This document shows positions 1 to 6,071 of a stretch of 14,206 nucleotides of DNA, piece by piece. The DNA is from an uncultured Lentisphaeria bacterium (lineage in GTDB: Bacteria; Verrucomicrobiota; Lentisphaeria; Victivallales; UBA1829). The translations under genes and the position numbers were made by a program. The notes beneath the pieces are model-generated. The model did not search any database. It was not told where the DNA came from and was given only the letters and a program-made list of their open reading frames with translations. Location: NCBI GenBank assembly GCA_905211485.1, contig CAJMAW010000083.1:1-14206 (forward strand). The letters run 5' to 3'. Numbering within the stretch: the first letter of the stretch is position 1; each line of letters opens with the position of its first letter.

Positions 1-28
1 TGATGCTGTAATATACTTTCTCTCGCAT
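1..28 (-). CDS. Possible start of a gene running off the left edge (N-terminus only)
   Basis: Read leftward, an ATG at 28-26 opens a frame beginning MREKVYYSI that continues past the window edge. An AGGA lies about seven bases upstream, in ACAGGAAAAAGA, which is an acceptable ribosome binding site. A sigma70-like promoter candidate at 81-108 would give a leader of roughly 45 bases. Only nine codons are visible, so no product can be named, and the frame could close just outside the window. The call rests only on the start, the binding site and the promoter being in the right order. Confidence 0.25.
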
Positions 29-80
29 TCTTTTTCCTGTTACAAACTCAATTCCACCTCAAATAAATAGAGGCGCCCTT

Positions 81-108
81 AATATATCCCGCATGATATT
101 TGCGTCAA
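81..108 (-). promoter_or_regulatory. Candidate sigma70-type promoter reading leftward, downstream of the pseudopilin operon
   Basis: On the minus strand, TTGACG (103-108; five of six consensus bases) is followed after 16 bases by TATATT (81-86; five of six). The predicted start point is near 74. It would drive the possible gene starting at 28 and suggests that the pseudopilin operon ends at 130 instead of continuing. The AT-rich setting makes chance matches fairly likely. Confidence 0.4.
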
Positions 109-129
109 ATCCATATCCGGTTTTTTTGA

Positions 130-819
130 TCAGTTCCATTTGTTTTCCGGACTGCTTGTCCCGTAGAGGACACGTCCGGTAAAGGGGCTGACCGTGAGAG
201 TTCTGTAGGTGACCTTCCCGTCATTGAGATTCGTCGCAATGAATTTTCCGGAGTCTGAATCATAGCGGCCTTCTGTGATCCGGATGATATGTTCTTTCCC
301 GGAGGAATAGATCTGGCCGTCCGGCTGAAACAGAATGGCACGTTCCAGGGTGATCTTTTTATTCATGTCGTCCACCGGGGTGTCCTGAATGGAACCGACG
401 GGAATATCTGAAACCGAATGCAGTGTGCCCGAATCAATTTCAAAATTGCTGCTTGCCTCCGGAATGATGACTCCGTCCGGGAACGACTGCCATTCCTCTC
501 CTTCGATCCAGGAGAGAAACGAAAAGTTCCCGTTGTTGTTCACCACCATGCACGGGCGGTAGGAATTGTTGAAATAAACGTCCGGAACATCATCTCCCTT
601 CTGCAGAAACAGCAAGGCCACATGACAGCGTTTTTCCACTGCGTATGCTCTGCACGCATTGATCTTTCCTCCCAGCGTGCGTGTCGCGATGGAGAGGGAG
701 TTCCCCTTGGCAATCCGGTTGAAGGCGGGAGTCGCCACCGTCAGAAGCAGAGCCATCACGGCGATGATCACGAGCATTTCCACCAGAGTATATCTTTTTT
801 TCCGTCCGAATCCGTTCAT
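130..819 (-). CDS. GspH/FimT-like pseudopilin (last gene of the pseudopilin cassette)
   Basis: A 229-residue protein with a class III prepilin leader: a short basic start (MNGFGRKKR), then YTLVEM and a hydrophobic helix to about residue 35. The mature-position-5 glutamate (E14) is present. The residue before the cleavage site is Arg9, not the usual Gly, and mature residue 1 is Tyr, not Phe. The remainder resembles the GspH/FimT globular fold: helical residues 36-60, then beta-rich sequence with ILFQPDGQIYSSG near residue 165 and a C-terminal LTVSPFTGRVLYG, the usual closing strand of these minor pseudopilins. It is the fifth gene of the operon, 23 bases after the previous stop. AGAGGAG lies nine bases before the ATG, which supports this start. 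In the Verru_Chthon nomenclature it would correspond to the D protein; that assignment is from memory of the families and unproven. Family call secure, precise role inferred. Confidence 0.8.
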   Translation of the reverse strand: MNGFGRKKRYTLVEMLVIIAVMALLLTVATPAFNRIAKGNSLSIATRTLGGKINACRAYAVEKRCHVALLFLQKGDDVPDVYFNNSYRPCMVVNNNGNFSFLSWIEGEEWQSFPDGVIIPEASSNFEIDSGTLHSVSDIPVGSIQDTPVDDMNKKITLERAILFQPDGQIYSSGKEHIIRITEGRYDSDSGKFIATNLNDGKVTYRTLTVSPFTGRVLYGTSSPENKWN

Positions 820-842
820 TTTTTCTGGCTCCTCTGCATGCT

Positions 843-1493
843 TTACTGCGCTTCTGCGCTTTGAGTCCTGCTTTTCTTGATGTATTCGTCGATTCTGCGT
901 TTCCGGTTCTGTTCCTTGATTTCCTTCAGATCGGTTTTGGAAAGCCGGATCCCCTTCCGGTTCTTGTAGGCGTCCTTGAAATATTCCAGGGCTTTTTCGT
1001 AACGCGCCCGGGCCACCATGTAGGCCTGTGAGTTCCCCGCAAGACGGGCTTTGTCCATGGCTTCCGCCGGAGCATACAGCGGAACCGCGGCGTTGTAGAG
1101 CTGTTCAAAATAGACTTTGGAAAGAAGGGTGACTTCCTCCAGATCCGGGTGTACCGCAATGTCATGAAATATGTTGCAGGCGCTCAGAACATCCAGCCTC
1201 GTAATATATTTGCCTGATTCCTCCTCCTCTTTTTTGCCCGTGTCTCCGGCAGGGGAAAGATCATGCCGGAGTTTTTCCGTCAGAATCCTGTATTGTTTCT
1301 GAAGATCATTGTTGATCCTTGCCCTGCTGATCTGGGGAACAAGAACATTCGGGGGAATTTTCTGCTTCTCGTTCCTGTTGTAATACGTTTTCTCCTGCGC
1401 CGGAAGAAGACCCGGTGCAAAAAAAAGAACGGCGCCAAGTACTGCTGAAAGAAAAATCCTGTGCATCATTGTCTGCTTAGTCTGTGTATTCAT
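843..1493 (-). CDS. Secreted helical protein of unknown function in the pseudopilin operon
   Basis: I do not recognise a family. The 216-residue product starts with a Sec-type signal peptide: lysine, histidine and arginine between residues 6 and 12, a hydrophobic core at about 13-26, and probable cleavage after LLPA at residue 32. The mature part is highly charged and looks mostly helical, with an acidic KKEEEES stretch near residue 85. The alanine/tyrosine-rich middle part (about residues 120-180) could form TPR-like or coiled helices. The C-terminus is very basic, with KEIKEQNRKRRIDEYIKKSR. It lacks a prepilin leader, unlike its neighbours. The chosen ATG overlaps the end of the 957-codon gene by 17 bases and has GGAAGA nine bases upstream. 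Paired ATGs at 1469 and 1466 are alternatives that give about 208 residues. Its place between two pseudopilin genes suggests a periplasmic assembly or anchoring partner (inference). Confidence 0.72.
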   Translation of the reverse strand: MNTQTKQTMMHRIFLSAVLGAVLFFAPGLLPAQEKTYYNRNEKQKIPPNVLVPQISRARINNDLQKQYRILTEKLRHDLSPAGDTGKKEEEESGKYITRLDVLSACNIFHDIAVHPDLEEVTLLSKVYFEQLYNAAVPLYAPAEAMDKARLAGNSQAYMVARARYEKALEYFKDAYKNRKGIRLSKTDLKEIKEQNRKRRIDEYIKKSRTQSAEAQ

Positions 1494-4350
1494 ATCTGAC
1501 GATCTTCCATTTGTTGGCGGCCGGATCAAATTCCAGCGTAACCATGAGTTTCGCCTCCCCTGTGATCTGGTCTCCGCCCACATCGTACGTCCCGATTGTG
1601 GTAGTGATGTGGTCGAGTCCGGAGTGTCCGTCAGCAAACGGGGTGCTCTCACCCGGACGGAGATATCCCGCCTCATACAGAGCCGCCGGGGTGCTGGGAG
1701 CGGAGGGACTGCCTTTCCTGTCCCAGTCCTTCCACAGTTCCGCTCCTCCGGCATCCGTGATGGTCTGCGCCAGAATCAGAATGGTTGCGGAATCCGCGGG
1801 CGCCACCTTGGTCAGATTGATGATCCGACCGACCAGCTGTTCCTGCTCCGCATCGGTCGAACCAAGACTCGAGACGAACGGCGCAGTGCCGCTTCCTCCT
1901 GAGTACGCAAGAATATCGGACCGCCGCTGCACGTTCGTGTCATTGGCGGCATTGCAGATCGCCTCCGCCACAGTTCTGATGGCGGAGTCGTTCAGAAGGT
2001 AGTCGGTTCCTATATGATCCTCATCATCGGGGAATTCCGGCGTCGGATATGAGGGAATCTTGTAAAGTAGAGCATGGAGCATGTGGTTCGTTTTCCCGCA
2101 GGCCGAACAGAGCGCGGAGCCCCTCAGATTGACTTTGTCCCAGACGGAAATTTCATCCGTCATTTTGATCTGATCATAAATATGGCCGTCCCCGTCTGCG
2201 TAATCGTCGTTCATTTTGAGATCCTCTGGGGATGCGACTTTTTTCGCTTTCTTCAGATTCAGTGTCTTCCATTTCTCTCCGCGGTGGATGAATCCCATTT
2301 CCCACGGCGATTCCATCGGCGCGTGGCGGATATAGGCGGTCGAAAGGTGCTGCGACGAATCAATCCAGGCGGGATTCGTGACGGTTTCCGGATCACAGTC
2401 GGAACGACCGGAGGGATTGGCATTCGCCTTGGTGTTGATCTGTCCGGGACTTCCCTTGTAGATGGTGTCGAAATCAGCGGAAGTCCGCTGGGTGAGTTCT
2501 TCCTTGTCCAGTTCCGTCCAGTCTTCTTCGCGGAGGTTTTGGCGGGGGTCTTCCACTTCCCAGCCGCGTGCTCCTCCCCAGTAGGTGATTTCCGTCCCTT
2601 CCGATGCGGGTGCATTCATTTGGATCTCCTGCATGGAGGCGGCCCCGCTGTCTTCGGGGAGTTTGGCATAGTCGGAATTGACATAGGTGCTCCCGTCTGT
2701 GCTGTCGGCGAGATACACGCGTTTGACGGCAAGCTGCACATCAAAGATCTTCACCGATGCGCTGGTTGGATTGGTGACGGTGTAGTTGGACAGGTCGTAT
2801 GCCTTCAGTTTTGCCGTCGCGTCCGTGGATCCGTATGTCCAGAAATGGTTGGATTTGGTATAGCCGATCTCGGAATTGCTGGGAGTGGAACCGCCTTGCG
2901 TGGTGATGCTGTTCGTTGCCGGGACAATTTCAAAATTGCTCAGGTCGGACTCCACTTTCGTGGCGGCCCCGTCTGCCACCTGGACGCTGAAGGAGCACGT
3001 CCCTTCCAGATACAGTTTGCAGTGCGAAGGCACATCGTCATAGATCTTGATCAGTTCCACCCCGATCGCGGGATCGACATTGATGTTGTATGTATATTTA
3101 TCATCTTCGCCTCCCGCTCCGTTGTTGAGGCTATCATAAGTAATATGCACTTCCGCTTTGAGCTGGATTGCCACTTCGTTGATGTACGCGCTGCGTTTGA
3201 GTCCGTTGTAGGAGGGCGCGGAAACCGCCCAGTCGGAGGAATCTGAAAGCGATACCGTATTCTGCGGCAGATTGTATTGAACAAAATTCGCCGCAGTCTG
3301 CTTCACTTTCACAGAAGAGGCGTAATCACCAAAGAACGGGAGTCCCGCATCCGTGGCGGAGGGCGTCACTCCTTCCTGGAATTCCAGTGCATTGGCCAGT
3401 TTGGCAAAGTTGACGTCCGTCCCGTTCACAAAGGCGTTCCAGTCCGCTTCGGACTTGTTCAGGTTGAAGCGGTGATACTGTTTTTCCGTTTTCGTCGGAT
3501 CTCCTCCTCCCGGATCGGGGGTTTGTTCCGTGGCGGTATAGGTTTCATTCAGTTTGGCGGAACGCCAGTAGAAGAACTTCCGAAGAGCGTTGGCTTCGTC
3601 TCCAGTGGCATTGATGTTGGAGTCGTGGATCACGGTGTCGAGATCAATCCAGCCGTTGATGATGGACGTGGTGGAAGCTTCGTCTTCAATATTGGAGAGT
3701 TTCACATCGTTTGCTTTTGTGGAGGCGGCTCCTGTGCAGTCGCCCATGTCATTGACCTGGGGTATGGCGCTCAGATTCAGTTCAGTCGTGGAGATCCCGG
3801 GTCGGTTCCCGGATGTGTAGTCGGTGTCCGGCTGGTAAACCTTGTCCGCCACGGCTCTCGGGTCGATGGTGGTTCCCCCCGCCACCGATACGTAGGCGAA
3901 ACGCCCGATGATTTCATGATCGGAACTGAAAGGATTCTGCACCAGCTGCCACTGCGGATGGCTGTTTTTTCCTGGAGTGCTGCTGTCGGGATACTGGAAA
4001 TATCCGCTTTTCTCAAGTTTCCAGAGCCAGTCCGCAGAAGAGTTGCCGGCGCCTATGCAGGAATACAGTTTGTCGACCTGCAGTGCACTGAAGTCTGCTT
4101 CTCCCGCGGCCATGGCGTTGGCTGCCGCGACCACCCGTTCCAGTGCGGAACGGGCCAGCATTTTCGCTCCGCTTGCATTGCAGTTGGCTGCCGCCACTTT
4201 CCGTTCCGTGATCGCATTGGAGGCGAAGATGAGTGCCAGCATCGTGATGATTCCCAGCATGCCCAGTGTGAAGATCAAGGCGGCGCCTCTTTCCGAACGG
4301 GTTCTTCTCCTGGCCCGGTTCTTCCCAGTCCTGTCCATTGTCCTTTTCAT
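1477..4350 (-). CDS. Very large PilX/GspK-like pilin-associated protein (Verru_Chthon cassette protein A-like)
   Basis: A 957-residue protein with a strongly basic N-terminus (about residues 1-21, many Arg/Lys) followed by a single membrane helix at about 22-46 beginning RGAALIFTLG. That is the PilX/GspK type of N-terminus, which lacks a clear FTLIE leader. The helix leads into an alpha-helical spine (AITERKVAAANCNASGAKML) as in pseudopilins. The rest is a long exported region rich in Thr, Ser, Asp and Asn, with an isolated CSACGK (CxxC) at about residues 748-751 and a C-terminal beta-strand end (AKLMVTLEFDP). Ordinary GspK proteins are only about 300-350 residues. A large A protein next to three smaller pseudopilins matches what I recall of the Verru_Chthon cassettes. 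The gene follows the J-like gene by 22 bases. Met5, preceded by AAAAGGA, is an alternative start. It may cap or bridge the pseudopilus tip (inference). Confidence 0.78.
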   Translation of the reverse strand: MKRTMDRTGKNRARRRTRSERGAALIFTLGMLGIITMLALIFASNAITERKVAAANCNASGAKMLARSALERVVAAANAMAAGEADFSALQVDKLYSCIGAGNSSADWLWKLEKSGYFQYPDSSTPGKNSHPQWQLVQNPFSSDHEIIGRFAYVSVAGGTTIDPRAVADKVYQPDTDYTSGNRPGISTTELNLSAIPQVNDMGDCTGAASTKANDVKLSNIEDEASTTSIINGWIDLDTVIHDSNINATGDEANALRKFFYWRSAKLNETYTATEQTPDPGGGDPTKTEKQYHRFNLNKSEADWNAFVNGTDVNFAKLANALEFQEGVTPSATDAGLPFFGDYASSVKVKQTAANFVQYNLPQNTVSLSDSSDWAVSAPSYNGLKRSAYINEVAIQLKAEVHITYDSLNNGAGGEDDKYTYNINVDPAIGVELIKIYDDVPSHCKLYLEGTCSFSVQVADGAATKVESDLSNFEIVPATNSITTQGGSTPSNSEIGYTKSNHFWTYGSTDATAKLKAYDLSNYTVTNPTSASVKIFDVQLAVKRVYLADSTDGSTYVNSDYAKLPEDSGAASMQEIQMNAPASEGTEITYWGGARGWEVEDPRQNLREEDWTELDKEELTQRTSADFDTIYKGSPGQINTKANANPSGRSDCDPETVTNPAWIDSSQHLSTAYIRHAPMESPWEMGFIHRGEKWKTLNLKKAKKVASPEDLKMNDDYADGDGHIYDQIKMTDEISVWDKVNLRGSALCSACGKTNHMLHALLYKIPSYPTPEFPDDEDHIGTDYLLNDSAIRTVAEAICNAANDTNVQRRSDILAYSGGSGTAPFVSSLGSTDAEQEQLVGRIINLTKVAPADSATILILAQTITDAGGAELWKDWDRKGSPSAPSTPAALYEAGYLRPGESTPFADGHSGLDHITTTIGTYDVGGDQITGEAKLMVTLEFDPAANKWKIVRYEYTD

Positions 4351-4372
4351 ATTCTCACGCGCCTTTCACGGG

Positions 4373-5152
4373 TTATCTGCCGATGACGACAATTCTGGTG
4401 AATTTTTTCAGAGCAGGTCTGATGACATTCTCGTAAACATCTCCGCTGCTGGGAAATGCCGAAGATGCCGGAGAACCCGGATCCGTACTGTTGATGTTTT
4501 TCCATCTTGTAATGGTATCGTTGTCCAGAAGAGTGAGTTCAATCCGGACGGCCGCCGGAACGGCTTCCGTCAGAGAGCCTCCCTGGAAGCTGCTGTCTTC
4601 CTGCATATCGGACTTCAGCGGGATCATTTTCAGAGAATACACTCCCCGGATGACAGTGGCGAAACTGCCTGCGCTTTCTGTGGTGAAGGGATTGAGCTCC
4701 GTCATCTTCCAGTTGGAATCAGCGGCGCCTCCGGAATCATGATCTCCCACGGATGCCGCCCGGACGCTGAATTCAGATTTCAGTTTGTCGTCTCCAGTCC
4801 CGTCACCCACGCCCTGGTATTTGTAGGTGACTTTGGTGATCTTGGAATTGCAGTGGCTGTTGGCTTTGCTGGAGCGGATTGTCCCGAACGAGATCTGGCT
4901 GTAATCGCTGTTGGTGGTGAAGAAGGTCTTTCCGGCGGTCCCGTCATAGTAGATGGTCTGGAGATCATTGGCGATCAGGTCCATGACGATCCTCGCGTTT
5001 TCAAACGTTTCCGTCCGGGAGGACATTCCCGACCACAAATTCTGGGTCGAGGAAAACAGCTGCACCAGCCCCAGCATCATGATGCTGAAAACTCCCATGG
5101 CGACAACCAGTTCGATCAGGGTGAAGCTTCGGATGGTTCGATTCTTTCTCAT
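4373..5152 (-). CDS. GspJ-like pseudopilin
   Basis: A 259-residue protein with a prepilin-type leader: MRKNRTIRS, then FTLIELVVAMGVFSIMMLGL. The conserved Glu (E14, mature position 5) is present, and Ser9 replaces Gly before the cleavage site. After the N-terminal helix comes NARIVMDLIANDLQTIYYDG, a typical GspJ/PilW feature. The C-terminal half carries the hydrophobic strand pattern of J-type minor pseudopilins (VRIELTLLDNDT). In type II secretion, J joins I and K at the pseudopilus tip. Here the three genes lie in I-J-K order, which fits a tip complex (inference). GGGAG lies about seven bases before the ATG. The gene starts 15 bases after the I-like gene stops. It probably corresponds to the C protein of a Verru_Chthon cassette (from memory). 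Confidence 0.82.
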   Translation of the reverse strand: MRKNRTIRSFTLIELVVAMGVFSIMMLGLVQLFSSTQNLWSGMSSRTETFENARIVMDLIANDLQTIYYDGTAGKTFFTTNSDYSQISFGTIRSSKANSHCNSKITKVTYKYQGVGDGTGDDKLKSEFSVRAASVGDHDSGGAADSNWKMTELNPFTTESAGSFATVIRGVYSLKMIPLKSDMQEDSSFQGGSLTEAVPAAVRIELTLLDNDTITRWKNINSTDPGSPASSAFPSSGDVYENVIRPALKKFTRIVVIGR

Positions 5153-5167
5153 GCTCCGTCTCCCTCG

Positions 5168-5701
5168 TCAGTAATTTCTGAAAAATTCCCGGATGAAAAC
5201 CCGTTTCTCACGATTCTCATCAGGTGCGTTCAATGGCCAGCTCACCTCAACCGCAACCCGTTTTGCCATGCTATTGGGAATGGTCCCCGTACTTGTTCCG
5301 ATTGCGAAATCGGTAATGTCACTGGTCTGAATGCGAATTTCCGCCGCAAAAACAGAAACATCACCGTCTTTGATCCGGACTGCGTATCCTCCCCCTCCCA
5401 GGTCAAAGATTTCAATGTCCCCTTCAGGTGTGATCGGTGAACTGAGCGTTTCCGGATCCGTCTTATGATAATTCCCTGCAGTCGGCTGGTTCGGCAGATT
5501 GCTCCAGTTGTCTCTTACTATGGCTTCAATATAACTCAGAAACGTGTTGGCCGCATCCGCCGCATAACTGTCCCCCACTGCCGACTTGGAGGAGGTGACC
5601 GCCACCGGAAGAATCCCCAGCACGCCGGTTATTCCGACTGCGATAATCCCCAGGGCCAATACAATTTCAATCATATTGAACGCATGTTTCTTTTTCTGCA
5701 T
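5168..5701 (-). CDS. GspI/PilV-like pseudopilin (first gene of the operon)
   Basis: A 177-residue product with a class III leader MQKKKHA followed by FNMIEIVLALGIIAVGITGV. The position-5 Glu is E12, and Ala7 replaces the usual Gly before the scissile bond. The C-terminal strand AKRVAVEVSWP is a recognisable I/V-type feature. The start was set at 5701 because AAAGGAG lies six bases upstream; an in-frame ATG at 5725 would place that binding site inside the gene and lengthen the leader by eight residues. It is the promoter-proximal gene, with a sigma70-like promoter about 110 bases upstream. In type II secretion the I protein nucleates the J-K tip complex. It may equal the B protein of the Verru_Chthon set (from memory). 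No assembly ATPase, platform protein or peptidase gene lies nearby. Confidence 0.8.
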   Translation of the reverse strand: MQKKKHAFNMIEIVLALGIIAVGITGVLGILPVAVTSSKSAVGDSYAADAANTFLSYIEAIVRDNWSNLPNQPTAGNYHKTDPETLSSPITPEGDIEIFDLGGGGYAVRIKDGDVSVFAAEIRIQTSDITDFAIGTSTGTIPNSMAKRVAVEVSWPLNAPDENREKRVFIREFFRNY

Positions 5702-5788
5702 CGTCCGCTCCTTTGTTCGTGACATGCGGGTCGTTCCCTTCCGCTTGTCCGGACTGGCTCATCATTCCCTGTCTTCTTCTTCTCTATA

Positions 5789-5818
5789 ATTATATATCAT
5801 CATCTCGGCGTTTTGCAA
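5789..5818 (-). promoter_or_regulatory. Promoter of the pseudopilin operon
   Basis: On the minus strand, TTGCAA (5813-5818) and a perfect TATAAT (5789-5794) are separated by 18 bases. The predicted start point is near 5782, giving a leader of about 80 bases before the ATG at 5701. It is the best sigma70-like match in the gap and lies upstream of the first gene. Confidence 0.6.
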
Positions 5819-5847
5819 ATAAAATCTGCATCTCAATATATAAAATT

Positions 5848-5861
5848 TCTCAATTTTGAGA
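5848..5861. repeat. Small inverted repeat with a direct copy of one arm, upstream of the pseudopilin promoter
   Basis: TCTCAA-TT-TTGAGA is a perfect 6-bp inverted repeat. A further TCTCAA copy lies at 5831-5836, 17 bases away. The cluster begins 13 bases beyond the -35 hexamer. On the plus strand the repeat is followed by eight T's, but no plus-strand gene ends here, so an operator or an AT-rich activator site is more plausible than a terminator. The repeats are short and may be chance. Confidence 0.35.
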
Positions 5862-5905
5862 TTTTTTTTCTCCGCGAAATAGAGGGAAAGTCCTTTTGCA
5901 GTTCC

Positions 5906-5938
5906 TTTTTTTGTGTTTCCAGCGGGAAACGAAAAAAA
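5906..5938. repeat. Hairpin flanked by a T7 and an A7 tract, downstream of purT
   Basis: On the plus strand T7 (5906-5912), then GTTTCC (5915-5920), loop AGCG, GGAAAC (5925-5930), then A7 (5932-5938). The tracts can extend the stem. Because the T-run precedes the stem, it is not a standard terminator in either direction. It lies about 135-165 bases past the purT stop and may protect or process the 3' end (inference). Confidence 0.45.
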
Positions 5939-6071
5939 TTGATCCAGACGGAGAAAGAAAAATGAAATCCCCCCTTATTTCTGTTTGTTGGCGGATATTT
6001 CTGCAAGAGGAAAGATATCGGGGTCTGTTTTCTGAAGGCTCCGGGATGCGCATGGTTTCTCTTTCTGCCTG

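Larger units (their letters stand above)
5702..6071. other. 370-base intergenic region upstream of the pseudopilin operon
   Basis: This AT-rich gap between purT and the pseudopilin operon holds the operon promoter (5789-5818), a small inverted repeat with a T-run (5848-5861), and a longer hairpin flanked by T7 and A7 (5906-5938). A 67-codon open frame at 5850-6053 on the minus strand has a weak start and no recognisable protein character, so I treat the area as non-coding. No canonical hairpin plus U-run terminator for purT was found. Confidence 0.6.

Noticed and set aside
1494..1754. N-terminal extension of the secreted helical protein up to 1754
   Set aside because: It would overlap the 957-residue gene by more than 270 bases and bury the signal peptide; the ATG at 1493 places the signal peptide at the start.
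2074..3246. 390-codon plus-strand open frame opposite the large PilX/GspK-like gene
   Set aside because: Its residues show no domain or membrane pattern, and it lies wholly antisense to a well-supported gene in an operon. Codon bias on the sense strand explains the open antisense frame.
3977..5440. 487-codon plus-strand open frame opposite the J- and I-like pseudopilin genes
   Set aside because: It crosses two genes with clear prepilin leaders and good binding sites, and its translation has no recognisable features.
5702..5725. Earlier ATG for the GspI-like pseudopilin
   Set aside because: The AAAGGAG binding site lies inside this stretch and is correctly spaced for the ATG at 5701.
5850..6053. 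67-codon minus-strand open frame between purT and the pseudopilin operon
   Set aside because: No convincing binding site, no protein-like pattern, and it contains the T/A-flanked hairpin; treated as non-coding.
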